A stretch of DNA of 64,000 nt from Uloborus plumipes (GCA_038373865.1 JAXGGA010001618.1:1-64000); one strand, 5' to 3'; counted from the first letter of the stretch, positions 35,566 through 47,749 are shown. The notes: generated by a model not told the origin, from the sequence alone. Made by a program: numbers and translations.

Positions 35566-37476
35566 CTGTAAAAATTAATTACTTAGTTTCAGGAAAATAC
35601 AAACCAGAAAAAGAGAAATGCTACAACTTTTTTAAAATACAAAGCAAATTGTTGGACTAATGTCATAAGACAACTAATATGCCTATTAACTTTTCATTTT
35701 AGCTTTAAAACAGTTGGAAAATATTTATTGCAAAGACTGAAAAACTGGGTGTTATTTAAAAAAAAGAAAAACTGATAAACTTAGCTATAACAAATTAAAC
35801 CTTAACAAAGTACACTAAAATGATTTGTAAATAAGAAGTTGAAAAGTTGTTTCTTCTTACTGAATTAGAATTTTCAGGATAAATATTAGTACAGCATATT
35901 TAATTTCTGCACATTTGATAAAGTCCTGGGGGGGGGGACACGAAAAAAAGGGGAAGCACTCTTAGTAATTCAATCATGCACATTAGGAAAAAAATGTAAG
36001 ACATCAATAAACATAGAATAAAGTATTTCTTTAAATTATTGAAATAGAAATTTGAAAAGAGAATTATGACATCATATTGACATAAGGATAATATTGATTT
36101 TTTTTTTCAGCAGAAGCACTTGAACACAGTTTATTGACTCGAGTGTGCGAACAGCACACTCAACACAGACTTGTGGAGAGTATAAAAACAACAATAATAA
36201 TAAATTAAAATACAAAAATGTAGAATGTAGCAATAAAATTTAAAATTTAAAAGGAAAACATGAAAGCAGATAAAATGTAAAAGACTAAATAAAAAACATC
36301 ATAAAATGTAAAAGGCAGGAAAAGGATTAAAACTCTAAAACTATAAAATTTAAACATGTAAAAGCAAATTAAGTCGGTCAAGGTCATACTGCAGTTCAAT
36401 TAATTTGTCTCTCGCCTTCCAATATCTCTCGTACTGAGATTGCAATGCATTCTTTTTAGATGGAAAGCATCCATAGCTGCGTCTTTCTTGCATAGCGGAC
36501 AATTTGTCCAGGAAAATATGTTAATCCTGAAAAGGTGGGCAGCAAGGCAGTCGTGGCCGGTCTCGAGACGAATTGCTGCTACAGCACGTCGTCTCGGGGC
36601 ATCTGGTATTGCCATGATTGATTCTCCCCAGGTCTTATGTTTTATCAGGTCTGACTTCCTGGTCTCAAAGTCGTCGTTCATTCTTTCTTCTAATAGTCGC
36701 GTTACAGCAGGATAAGGGACTGGATTTGCTGGAATTTGTAACATTCTAGTTCCCTTTTTTGCAAGAAAGTCAGCTGCTTCATTTCCTTATATTTCACAGT
36801 GAGCAGGAACCCACTGCGGAATAACTGTTTTACCATTATTTTGCAGCCTGCATAGATTTGCAATGCAGGTTTTTATTCTTTGCGAATCAGCCGGCTTCGG
36901 AGAGATGACAGCTTGAATTGCAGACTTTGAGTCAGACAATATCACAGCATTATCAAAACTTTCACTCCTAGAAATTTGTGATGCCAGCCTAATGGCTTCC
37001 ACTTCTTCATCAAATGATGAAGTAAAGGGACCAAGGGACGAATAAAAGGAAAACAAGTCCGAAAAAACCCCAGCTCCTGCATTTCCCTCTTTTGAAAGCG
37101 GGATCCATCTGTATAGATATGCAACCAATTTTGACTGGGATATTTGGTATAAATAGTTTCCAGTGCTATTGCTTTTAATTCCTGGTCCCCGGTCAGCTTC
37201 TTATGCACCGTTTGTGTCAAGTGAACCCTACCTTCCAAACATCAGGCTTCAAATCAACAGACTTGGGAAAAGTTCAGAAGAATTAGGGATATCGAATTTC
37301 TCCTTTATAATCTGAATTTGCTGAATAGGACCTGACTGGGTCTGTATGTTAGTGTCATAATTTCTCCAGTATGTGTTGCCTGGTAGACGTATTAATTTTT
37401 CAAAAAGACACACGGCTCTTTCTTGAATGAAATCTTCTACTGGTCTGTGATTGGTAAGTAATAATAGAGCCTGGAC

Positions 37477-39152
37477 TAGAGATGTAAAATTTCCGGAAAT
37501 TTTGAAGTGATGGAAAAAAACCGGTTTTTTTCCGGAAAAATTGGAAAAAAAATGAAAAATTGACATTTTTACAATTAAAAAGAGCGTTTTTTAATAGTTT
37601 TGTTTTTCTTGGACTATTTAAAAGGTTAATTATTAAAAATATGTGCAATCAACACATATTAATTTTCCTGCTGGCAGAAATACGCATAATTAGGTAGGTT
37701 TTAATAGGAAAAAAATAGCCTTTCTGTTTTATGACTCAAAGCTTTCTTGGTCAAACCCCACAAATGAATCATATCGTCATTTCACTGTTAATATTGGATA
37801 AAGTGTGTCTAACCCTTACAATTAAATTTTCTATTTCAGACTGCTTTTTAAACTTAAAATAATAATTAGATACTTTCAAACATCAATAATAGTGTTTGAA
37901 AGAAAAATCAGAATGATTTTTCTCCCTTGCAATATAACCTCACTATCTAAAAATGAAAACTATTGAGTTCTGGTTTTTCCCCACCCAATCTAAATCCAAA
38001 TAAAAATTAAATGACTTTTTTTTAACCTTTCTAATAGAAAACTATAAACTGCGTAATGGTTTCTAAACCTGAACAAAATTTAAACTGGAGTTTCAACTTA
38101 CTGCACTGCCTTGCTAAGCACAATAGTCGTACCCCTACTTTTCAACAAAACCAGAGTTATTAACCAGAGGTTGCTCTCTGTTTCGTATGTGTTATTAATA
38201 AAATGTTTTGTAGTCATTTGTGATTGGAAACTTTTTTTTTTAATCTGCTGAATAAAAAGTCATCACAACAAAATAATTGGAGGCGCAGCTCTTTAAAATA
38301 CAATATCTCAGTTTGAGCTCAATTACAGATTCTACTATGTGCTTAGCATGCACCACAATATACATTTAGTTCGCATAGTCAGCGAAAACCTCGTTCTGTG
38401 GCTGTTTCAGTGGAGATATGTAATTTTTCAAAAGAAATAATTTATGTACTTTTAATATCAAAAATACACTAATAGTAGGCCAATTATAAAATCTGTTGTG
38501 TTTACACAAGTTGGAATTTAATCAAAATTATTTTTTCACCTAATTGAGCAGTGGTTCACTTATTACAAAATATTAAAATGTGTTTTTAACATAAATTTCT
38601 GTACTTATTTACTATTGCTTTAACATTTTCAATTAAAAATCGTGCTGTCCTAGAGTAGAGAACGTAATGTTTATAAAATGGCCAATATTCAAGTATTTCC
38701 TTAAAAACTGGATAAATTTATTTATCTTTTTTTCTGCTTTCCAAGCTGAAAATTATCGGGGAGTATGACCAGAAATTGAACATTTTAGCACTATTTCAGT
38801 ATCCAAATTTCATAATTATCCTAAAAAACTAGTATTTTGTATACGATTAAAAAAAATGCTCTTTGATACCTCCAATGTAATTAAATAAGGAAAAAAAACG
38901 AAAATAATGGCTATATGCTTTTGCATCAAGATGTTTATGGGATTTAAACGAAAAAACAAAAATGCAGGATTCAATAAATTAACGCTTCTAATAATTGTAC
39001 AAACAAAATATTTTCTAGTCATTTCTTTCTTAAAAATTAAATGGAAAAATTCAATTTTTCCGGAATGGAAATAAACCTCCTCGGAAAAAAAACGGAAAAA
39101 AACCGGTTTTTTCCGAAAATTTCCGGTTTTTTTCCGACCATTTTCATCTCTA
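37477..39152. mobile_element. hAT element inserted in the LINE
   Basis: A 1676-bp element from tagagatgtaaaatttccgg to ttttcatctcta with a perfect 8-bp duplication GCCTGGAC (37469-37476 and 39153-39160). Subterminal ccggtttttttccgg-type words repeat at both ends. The interior is A+T-rich and non-coding. The duplication sits inside LINE sequence, so the hAT is younger than the LINE copy. Confidence 0.9.
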
Positions 39153-39795
39153 GCCTGGACATATGGTTCGTTTTCACTGCACCAGTGATTCTCAAGATTT
39201 GATTTTGAGCAACTTCTAACTTATTCATTGAGGTCTTACAAAATGTAATAAGAGGTTCGCAGCAATAGGTTAAAATTGGTCTTATATACATTTTAAAAGT
39301 CAGGTGTAAAGTATTTCTGCCGCAACCACATTGTGTGCCAGCGAGACTTTTCAAAATCTTTGATCTGTCATTCACTTTAGTGGTAACCTCTTCAATTTGC
39401 ATTTTCCAACTTAACTTTTTATCAAAAATGACACCTAGATATTTGGTATCATGTGACTCTTTTAATATGGTGTTCCTGTATAAAATGTTCATCTCAGTTG
39501 GCTGCCTATTTAGCGTGAAAGTCTGATACACTGACTTTTCCGTATTGATTTCCATTTCATTTTTATCGCACCTATCTGAGAGGATTGTCAGAGCATTATT
39601 TAATTTAAATATTATCTGGCTTTGTTTCTCCTTGGTAGCAGATGCCCAGAAAACCAAATCATCTGCATAAAGAGCACACTTTACACCTTCCTCCTCTTCC
39701 AGAGCTTTTGGGAGATCATTAATGTACATGTTAAAAAGGGTGGTACTTGTAACTCCTCCTTGCTGTAAACCAGTGAGTGTTTGTTTAAATTTAGA

Positions 39796-39837
39796 GGTAT
39801 GACTTCCGTATCTCACTGCGGAAGTTATACCTCTAAA
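39796..39837. repeat. snap-back hairpin at the 5' break of the LINE
   Basis: The sequence agaggtatgacttccg is followed after about 9 bp by cggaagttatacctct. The right half is an inverted copy of LINE coding sequence on the left. It lies exactly where recognisable LINE sequence stops. Such junction inversions are known from twin priming and from template snap-back during LINE insertion. Confidence 0.65.
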
Positions 39838-39951
39838 TTGAGTTTAAAATTTTGATTGACACAAAGAGATGATCATTAACTATAACTATGTTATTTTACA
39901 GGTTGAGACTAAAACAAAAACAAATACCAAGGTGTTTTAAACAGAAAAGAC

Positions 39952-40127
39952 CAGGCCTGTTACTTAGGGGACGGGGGGGGGGGGGGGTCAATCCTCCTCC
40001 TGAATTTGGGAAATCAATGTATTTACATGTAGTTGGGCGTGGTTTTTGTTGTTTCCCGATGAAATCGTATTGTGTTTGCACCCTTTGAGCGCCCCCCCCC
40101 CTGGAAAAACTTGAAATGACGGGCCTG
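39952..40127. mobile_element. hAT MITE with poly-G/poly-C core, copy 2
   Basis: A 176-bp element from caggcctgttacttagggg to cttgaaatgacgggcctg with a perfect 8-bp duplication GAAAAGAC (39944-39951 and 40128-40135). It shares length, internal order and the right-hand segment cctggaaaaacttgaaatga with the copy at 11443-11617, and carries a G run of about 15 and a C run of about 9. Non-coding. Confidence 0.9.
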
Positions 40128-40414
40128 GAAAAGACACATATTTGTAACAATATAAAAGCTTTAATTATAGAATCTTGTAGTTTAGTTAAGATTCCTACTG
40201 TGAAGAAGACAATGTAGAATTTTATATTTTCAAGTATAATGTGTGGCTCCTGCATGGTTTATACACAAAATTTTAAGGATAAAAAGGGCATTTGCATTCC
40301 AAATTTAATCTTTAATAGTAGGCAGTAAGGATTAGACTGGATATCACTGACCTAAAGTAACAATAAAGGAAATATACTTAAAAACTAAAGATTAATGTAG
40401 TACAATTTGTTAGT

Positions 40415-41040
40415 TTAAATATTTTCAGAATTTAAAAATTTTGCTGTGATTGCCCCATCAGAAAACAAATGAATTGTTTTTCCAATGCTTGTTTGCATAA
40501 TACAAGCAATGAGTTCTGAGTCTTTATCATGCACAAAAGTTTGGCATCTAAATACACATGTTTTTGTCGCATGTGATCCAAGAGTGCCACTATTTGAAGA
40601 TGTAAGATTTGGCAAATAATGCCTTTGATTGTTGCAGCAAATTTTTTAATGACTTAAATCAAATCTTTAAAAAGTAAATAGACTTGAAATAAAAATCAAA
40701 TGAACAAATTTAAGGTAGAGCATAAGTTAAAACCCCATAAATGTTTTCAAGAATATAAAGTACTGTCATGGTCTGTCAGGTCACAACTCTTGGCAATACA
40801 TCTCGTAACGGAGATGTTTAAACAGAACAACATTCCAAGCATCCCTGGAGCCTTCAAGAATACTAGTGACTTAACTGTGCAATGGGAAAGAAGATTATAT
40901 GATCTTCTACAGGAGGACATGAGTGACCTACTGCTACTAGTGTTTTGGCTTGTAGAGCTGCCAGAGAATTCTACACTACATGTTGATTTGTAACCTCTTT
41001 GATGCCATAATTCTTAATAAATGATATTTTATTCTAAATT
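40415..41040. other. two unassigned open frames in PDIA4 intron
   Basis: A 66-codon frame on minus (40415-40615, with VFRCQTFVHDKDSELIACIM) and a 97-codon frame on plus (40700-40993, with QWERRLYDLLQEDMSDLLLL) lie back to back. The plus frame is followed by an AATAAA near 41019. They are more peptide-like in composition than neighbouring frames, but I recognise no family and find no strong splice sites. They may be remnants of a retrotransposed transcript or an exon of an unrelated gene. Confidence 0.2.
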
Positions 41041-41333
41041 TATAATCATTAGCTTAAATTACTTCATACACTACATGTACATGTTACGTTTTGTGATAGT
41101 AGTCTGTTTCTCTCTGGGTCCCCCCCCCCCTTTTTGTGATAGGGTATTATAAAACTAAACTGAAGAATTAAGAAAACAAAACACTAAAACACGTGACTTC
41201 AAACATCTTATAATGAATACAGCATTAAAAATTTAGTTGCACTTATTAGTTAGTCAACTACATGAAAAATATAAACCATGCATTAATATTAAAACCTTAC
41301 CAATGAAGTAAATTTTTAGCATTATGAACTTAC

Positions 41334-41573
41334 CATTCAGGACATCTTGAACAAAATTCTTTAATACATCAGCAGAAAAATCCTCCTCCGGCTCCATTCT
41401 GTACTTAACTTTTCTACTCTCAAAATAACCAACATTAACATCTTCACCACTATCATCTAAATTAAGTTGCACCAATTCGTCTTCATAAGCTTCTTCATTT
41501 GAGACAGCAAATGTTATTTTCCCCTGATAGTCCTTAGCTACTTTAGCAACTTCCTTCTGAATTAGTTGTGTTT
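41334..41573 (-). CDS. PDIA4: PDIA4/ERp72-like, b' domain exon
   Basis: An 80-codon exon encoding QTQLIQKEVAKVAKDYQGKI, then TFAVSNEEAYEDELVQL and LDDSGEDVNVGYFESRKVKY, ending MEPEEDFSADVLKNFVQDVLNG. The VAKD, SGEDVN and MEPEE motifs align with the redox-inactive b' domain of ERp72, which binds client peptides. Its acceptor is ctatag and its donor is gtaagt. Both flanking introns are phase 1, and the length (240 nt) is a multiple of three. It is followed by a 5.8-kb intron that carries a LINE and several hAT elements. Confidence 0.93.
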
Positions 41574-41657
41574 CTATACAAAATAATAATAAATTTAACG
41601 CTAAATTATTACATAGAAAGATAAATAAGGAAAAGATGTTAGTCGAATGTGACTTAC

Positions 41658-41814
41658 GAACTCTATGATCAAAACTAAAATCCACATCATAATAAACAAC
41701 AACTAAGGGGTATTTTTCATCATATTTCCAACTATTCCCTCTACTTCTTTCTCCAACAAGAGGCAGATGATGTTCATTAATAAATCTGGTTACATCATCA
41801 GACCCAACTTCTGT
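41658..41814 (-). CDS. PDIA4: PDIA4/ERp72-like, b/b' junction exon
   Basis: A 157-nt exon beginning TEVGSDDVTRFINEHHLPLV and continuing through a charged stretch to YPLVVVYYDVDFSFDHRV. LPLVG and PLVVVYYxVDFSFD are hallmark sequences at the start of the ERp72 b' domain. It has acceptor ttgcag, donor gtaagt, 5' phase 0 and 3' phase 1. The next intron is only 84 bp (41574-41657), unusually short beside the 13.6-kb and 5.8-kb introns around it. Confidence 0.93.
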
Positions 41815-42779
41815 CTGCAAAATAGAGTGACAATGAAATAAATGCATTCTTTTAAATAAATTCTTTTTCAGGTATCTTCAGTATCAAGAAATAAAATATC
41901 CTTGTGATTGATTTTTGAAAATTATAATTTTCATACTCTAGATTTTGCTCTGACAATGTGAACAAGAAAGAGAAAAAAATGACAATCAGGTTCAAACTGG
42001 GGAGGGGGGTGGAGAGATGGGGTGACCCACTTTGACCAAATTTTGAAGAGGAATCTATTAAATTGAAGTTGGAGTAGTGTCCCCCCCCCTTTTTTTTTTG
42101 AATATTTTAGATAAATATTTGAAACAAAGATTTGCATATCATGTAATACAAAACTTATTTACTAGCATAACATAGAAAGAGAGCATTCCATTTGTTTGCT
42201 GAAATTAATACGCATCTTATTGTTCTTCAAAAATAAAAAAAAAGTAAAATCTCTCAATTTGTGCTAAGATTTTTTTTTAAATAAATTATTTACAAAACAG
42301 CATGCTAATGGAATACACTCAATTATACAAAATGTAACAAAAGGGCAAAAAAGCCGAGGGCGAAATAGGTTTGAAAATACGATTTTAATTGCTATGACAC
42401 AATTAAGAGAAGAAGAAAAACTTAGTTCCTAAAGGTCTTTGAGCGTTCAGTAAACTCAAAAAAATTAAGCTATTCTTATTCTTTTATTCTGGTTTCTTTG
42501 CGGTTAAATGTTTAGGTTTTTTGTTCATTGATAATAAGATGGCAGTTGAAAATTATCCAAAGTCATTCCATTTATATTGGCTATCTTCGTAGCTAAAAAA
42601 AGAAAAAAGAAAAAACCAAGAGAAATGTCTCAAGTCTTTTAAATGTTGACCACTAATGGTGGTCAATAGGAATAGCCTACAAAGGCCTTTTTACTGAGTG
42701 GGATTTTAGAAAAATTTGCAGGAATCACGCAATCACGCAAGCAGGAACCCAGATCTGACAACTGCTTTTATGTTGCAAA

Positions 42780-43168
42780 GCAATCCTGACATGTGTAACC
42801 AATTGCCTTGAGCGCGACTTAACTGGTAACGTTTTAAAAATTTTCTCTGATAGTCAAGCCGCCTTAAAAGCCCTCAATAGCTATTGCTTTACTACCAAGT
42901 CAGTTTGGGATTGCCACAATGCACTGGTAAGGCTCGCCAGCAAGAACAAGGTTACTCTCTACTGGGTCCCTGGCCACCGTAACATTGATGGAAACGAAGT
43001 TGCTGATCAGCTTGCCAAATTGGGCTCCAACACGCCATTCGTGGGTCCTGAACCTGCTCTTGGTTTGCCCTATAACAAAGTCAGGAATACTATAAGAAAC
43101 CTGCTTATAAATGACTCATATGCCAGGTGGCTTCAGTCCGACTCACAGAGACAAGCTAAAGCTCTCAA
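42780..43168 (+). pseudogene. LINE RNase H domain, fragment A
   Basis: A plus-strand fragment of a non-LTR retrotransposon ORF2. It carries the RNase H motifs VLKIFSDSQAALKALN and VTLYWVPGHRNIDGNEVADQ followed by LAK. The reading frame is open from about 42800 to the border of the hAT at 43169 and ends mid-codon-series at AKAL. The upstream reverse transcriptase is missing, so the copy is 5'-truncated. It is antisense to PDIA4 and lies in its 13.6-kb intron. This is a different LINE family from the one at 36098-39840, judging by the different RNase H sequence. Confidence 0.85.
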
Positions 43169-44133
43169 CAGGGTTGGGGTTTTGAACGTCCAAAACTGGT
43201 TTTGCACAGGACAGGTGGGTTTTACTGTCCAAAACTGTCCAAAAGTGTCTTAAACTGTACAAAAGTGTCTTAAACTGTCTAAAGCATGGCAAAAGGGTTT
43301 TAAGCTGACTAATTTCTATTAGCTGTAATATTGATAATGCACACATCTTAGTTTCTTAGTGTTAATTAGTTGTAATTAATTAAAACTTGACAATATTTAA
43401 TTATATTAGTAATTTTAATATGGGGCATTTCACGGTATTTGTGACATAGGGGTGTCCGTAACAAAAGTTATTAAAAGTTTAAAATTTTTACAGATATTGA
43501 AAAAGTACATTTTAAAGTATATGAATATCATATTTTTTTTATAGTTAACTTTATATTATGTTTGTAATAGCACTCAGAACATTGAAAATGTAATTTTCAC
43601 TGTTACGGACTCTACATTGAATTTTTCTTTAAATCTGGCTTATACTGATTTTCAAGCCAAAACTGGTATTTGAGACAGATAAAGTAAAGGCTTATCTCTA
43701 ATATAGCTAAACATTTAAATCAAAAAGTGCGTTCTATAAAAGGTTATGGATTGTGAAAAAGATGATTGTAGAGTCCGTAACAATAATTGGAATAAAAGTT
43801 TAGTTAAAATTTTTACTTATGCATTTCATTTCACTAAATTGCATATTTTCTAATTTCACCTATGCTGTTACAATATTCTAAAAGAAATTTCATGATTGTT
43901 GCAATTCGTTAATTTTTATGAATTTTCAAAATTTGTTACGGACTCTACAAAAATGTTACGGACTCTACCTTCAGCAACAGTTTCAACACAGCTCTTTATT
44001 TACCAAAGTACTTCAATCCCAAACAGAAGGGTAAAAAAACTAAAAGTTATATCTTTGAAAGACATTACAACTTATAATTAAAAAAAAGAAACTTTAACAT
44101 TGACTTTCAGAAGAATTTTGATTGCACATTCAT

Positions 44134-44671
44134 CCTGTATGTGACAGCTCATATATTAATTAAAAGTAAGTACAGTAGAGAACCAATTATTCAGGATGTT
44201 TGGGACCACAGCTATCCCGGATAACTGAATTTCCCGGTTTTCTGGATAGCTGCGAAGCGATATTTGCCAATTGTTTATAAAACCCAAGTTACAAAACAAA
44301 TAAATGTATCCTGAAGAGAAAATGATCTAGAAGTGCTTATAGATATAACAATATTAAAATTTTCTGAGCTATATGCCACTTATATGGTATTTATGAAGAA
44401 ACCGTTCATATTCATTTAGGTATTTCAAAAGAAAAACAAAAAAAAAGCTCTTCATTTTTTCGAAATTGCCGAAAATGCGTATTTTAAAAAGTGGCGGAAA
44501 AATCGACAAAATGTTGCCGGTTTTCTGGTTTCCCGGTATTTTGGTTCCCGGATAAAAGGTTCTGTACTGTATTTAAAAGGGTAATCAGCAAAATTTTTTG
44601 CTTAAGGAATCAAACATACTTGATTTTTTAGGCATTTTTTTAAAAGAAATATATGAGCTGTCACATACAGG
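44134..44671. repeat. 24-bp perfect inverted repeat enclosing a pogo-like MITE
   Basis: The 24 bp at 44134-44157 (cctgtatgtgacagctcata plus four) recur perfectly inverted at 44648-44671. With the pogo-like MITE at 44173-44569 removed, the arms would be about 90 bp apart, the size of a small MITE or hairpin. No target duplication was identified. Confidence 0.65.
44173..44569. mobile_element. pogo/Tigger-like MITE, TA target
   Basis: Starts cagtagagaaccaattattc and ends ggataaaaggttctgtactg. TA flanks both ends (44171-44172 and 44570-44571). Subterminal words of the form ttcccggttttctgg occur at both ends. CAGTA termini and a TA target are pogo/Tigger features. The 397-bp element is non-coding. 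Confidence 0.8.
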
Positions 44672-46750
44672 ACAAAATAGCAGCGGCCATTTTGTAGAAT
44701 GACTCAATATTGCAGGAGGTTTTATACTTTGGTTCTGGACCAACCCTTTTGGTTTAAAAATGATGCAGGTTTAAAGGAACAATTAATTTTACACATTTAA
44801 GGCCCTCTCTTCATTGCTTACAGGGTTTTTACATAAAAGCGCACTATTAGGAGCAATTTTTTACAGATTTTTTTTGCTTAATTTAAGTTCAAAATCTATG
44901 TTTAAGCAATTTAGAATAAAAATTAAACTTCAATAATCAAAAAATTCACTAGTTTCATGATTTTGACAGTTTACGTTTGGAATGAGTTACATTTGTTAAG
45001 CTAAAAAAAATCTCTATTTGAAAAATGAAAACTGCTGATATAAGTCTTGATTATTTTACACAACAAAAACCTTTTGTCCATCTTTTCACATTAAGAGTGC
45101 CTATCCCATGCAAGGGCAGATCCACATTCTATCTTTTTTTCACTAATTTTTTTTTTTATTTGTAGAGGGAGGGGGGATCATTCCCAAAATGGGAAGGGGG
45201 ATAAGTAATATTTGCGCATAAGTTAGGGGACTGGTATAAACATTCTGAAATATAAGCTCTAAAACATAGATTTATACTATGTTTGATCCCTTTAAGGATG
45301 TAAATCGATAGGAGAGTCATGCCCCCCCCCCCCCCAACCCCCTCTCTCATAGAAAACCTGATTAATGCCATCCAAGCTTATTGTCTTTCATTTCTAAAAT
45401 TTAATTAAAAAAAAATTAGCAGAAAAGAAAATTCTCAAGCAACGTTTATAAGAAAATAAACATACGTTGATTATATAATAAACTTTTAATTCCAAACTTA
45501 CTGCGGCTAAATTTGTCATTACATAAAATACTATATACTGAATCTATTGATTTTGGTACAGTTTAAAATACTTTAATATTTTTAACTAAATTAACTCACA
45601 ATTTAAGTTACCTTGAAAAATGCAATTTTAAAAGTTTTGGCTAAAAAACAACATCCTTCCCCGTCCATCAAAATGTCCCTCTTAAATATCCTGCTGTTAT
45701 CGGGAAATCTTGATTTATCGAAAAGATGTAGTACCAATCTCCTCAACTAATTCAAGATTCTACAACTGTAAAAGGACAATCGCTCGTGAAATTCGAATTG
45801 GTACCTTGTTTTTCAAAAATAAATTTAAGACAACGCAAAAAACGAACTATGAAGAAACTGACATGAGTACCACTGCCTATTGTACCAGGAGTTCTACCTC
45901 TTGACTCCTCAGCAGTTTTTTTAATATTTTTTTGCGTATGATGAAGAAAAGGCCATGACAGTTGATTCTATCATTAAAACTATTGAACAATAATATTGTG
46001 TTGTTGTTTAGCTTCTAGCGCCAAAAATTTAAACAATACTCAAACGTGACAAATATGTAGAGTCCGTAACGTGCTCTTAAATGGGTAGTTCTTTCGTAAA
46101 TAATTCCTTAAAAAATATTTTTTGATTCTTTAATTATTATTTTGGTATGTAAATGCATTATAGATAAACTGAGACATAATAAAAAAGCTTCATTAGGTAG
46201 GAATAGATGTTACCATGTCTTTTGTGCGTAGAGTCCGTAACATGCTATATATACTCCTATATTTTCAGAAATTCAAAACAAATCCAAAGTTTTTTTAATG
46301 TTTTGTGATAAGTGCACATAGCACCATAAATTTACAAAAAGTTTAGTTTCAATATTTGCACTAATCATGAGTAGGAGGCTAAAACATGTCTCTGAAGTGT
46401 AGAGTCCGTAACAGCTAAATACTGTGAAATGCCCCATATACGTTAAAAAATTAACAATTTACTCATAACTCCACTGCATAAAAATTTCATAAAACAGGAA
46501 TTGGTAGTACTGTCAAAAAAACACCCTTGAAGCAGATAATTTCAGCTCCATTTGTACTCAAAATGTGTAAAACTAAAGTCTTTTGTGGTTTCTTAACAAT
46601 AATGTTTTCAGTGATGTTCAAATATTTTTTTTAACCTTAGATTGAAGAATAATAAACTGATAATAAAATGTTTTTCACTACTTAAGAAAATTTTTCTATT
46701 TTTGATTTTTGTTTTTAATACTGTGTATTTTATTTCCAACAATATATATA

Positions 46751-47008
46751 TGAAGGGCTCGGGAGTAAATAGTGGTATCTGACAAACTCGAAAAGACGTA
46801 TTGTTTCAAATTAAAGAAACAAAAATCACTTTTAAAAATGTAATTAAATATACCCGAGACACACAGTACTTAATCAATGTACCGACTTCATTTTTTAAAT
46901 AGAAAAAACTTGCTACAGTAATGTCTCGAAGCAATAAATCCATATTTAAAAGAAAAAGTTTTGATTTTTTGAAATGCTAGTTACCATTTTTTACATCCGA
47001 GCCCTTCA
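46751..47008. mobile_element. 258-bp MITE, TA target
   Basis: The ends tgaagggctcgggagtaaat and tttacatccgagcccttca are inverted repeats with TA on both sides (46749-46750, 47009-47010). Pairing continues past the ends at lower identity (tagtggtatctgac against gctagttaccat). Non-coding. The superfamily is open; a TA target suggests Tc1/mariner-like. Confidence 0.75.
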
Positions 47009-47749
47009 TATGTGTATATACTTCCTCAAAAAAAAAAAAAAAAAACATCCTAGCTTGCAAATATTTAGAAAAACTTATTAACATTTTCCAAGGATCAGTA
47101 ATGATTTAGTGTCTGATTATGAAATGTCACTTTTGTCATTTACTTGTACGTACAATAACCTAAGGAATTCTTAAAACAATTTTGGAAATTCCATCAAGTT
47201 GATGAAGTTCAGTTTAGTATAATGCAAACAAAAATATCCATTCCAAAAAAAAAAAAAAAACAGAAGGGGGGGGGGGAATGGAAAAAGAAAGTATATCACA
47301 GGCTTCTTTTGTGAAACATGAACAAAAAGTATTAAAGCCGAAAAAGCATTTAAGTCGATTATTGTACCTTTTGAACACCCTCATTTGCATCTATATTTAA
47401 AAGAAGTTTAGCTAGTATTAAAAATAAAATAATATAAACTCATGAGAACTAATTCATTTTTTAATGAAGAATAGTAACTTCTAAGTAGCTAGATTAGTAT
47501 CAGCTGAAAATCTAATATATGTTTTTATGTACATATTTAAATGTTTACGTTAAAAAAATTAAGTCTTAACTTCAAGTATAATTTTGTGCTTTTGATATTT
47601 GTTCAAAATATAAAATTGTACTAAAAATGTAGTTTTGGACAGTTTAGGACAGTTTTGGACACATGGGTTTTGGACAAGACGGTTTAAACCATGGTTTAAA
47701 CCGTGGTTTTTACCGTTCTGTCCAAAACCTTGCCAACCCTGGCTCTCAA

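Larger units (their letters stand above)
36098..39840 (-). pseudogene. non-LTR retrotransposon (LINE) ORF2, RT and RNase H, broken
   Basis: Read on the minus strand, 39816-39160 encodes the later part of a reverse transcriptase. It has GLQQGGVTSTTLFNMYINDL, the catalytic ALYADDLVFWA and the KYLGVIFDKKLSW thumb motif. From 37476 to about 36400 it encodes an RNase H domain (YTDGSRF, an EVEAIRLA glutamate, LSDSKSAI, WVPAHCEI then GNEAADFLAK) and a C-terminal zinc-knuckle-like LETGHDC...CPLC...H segment. A TAA interrupts WVPAHCEI/GNEAAD, and further frameshifts occur. A 10-A run in minus sense (36098-36107) is the probable 3' tail. It is 5'-truncated, of the I/jockey-like group with RNase H, and lies antisense to nothing: it shares the strand of PDIA4 within its intron. 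A hAT (37477-39152) splits it. Confidence 0.85.
43421..46436. mobile_element. unclassified 3.0-kb DNA element with seven 14-bp motif copies
   Basis: The ends tggggcatttcacggtattt and aaatactgtgaaatgcccca are inverted repeats, with TA on both sides (43419-43420, 46437-46438). The 14-mer gtagagtccgtaac occurs exactly seven times: direct at 43768, 46057, 46228 and 46399, inverted at 43602, 43935 and 43955, plus a partial copy at 43454-43462. All lie within about 550 bp of one end or the other. No transposase frame was seen. A G+C-balanced motif repeated near both ends suggests transposase-binding sites. I could not place it in a known superfamily. It contains an inverted repeat and a pogo-like MITE. 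Confidence 0.75.
43169..47741. mobile_element. hAT element a in the LINE, with nested elements
   Basis: The ends cagggttggggttttg and caaaaccttgccaaccctg are flanked by a perfect 8-bp duplication GCTCTCAA (43161-43168 and 47742-47749). Subterminal zones repeat gtccaaaactgtcc and aaactgtc words at the left (43188-43280) and ttttggacag at the right (47625-47725). Within it are an unclassified 3.0-kb element (43421-46436) and a 258-bp MITE (46751-47008). The hAT proper is thus about 1.3 kb and has no transposase. Confidence 0.9.

Noticed and set aside
36440..36715. 91-codon plus-strand frame.
   Set aside because: It is the antisense shadow of the LINE RNase H and C-terminal coding region on the minus strand.
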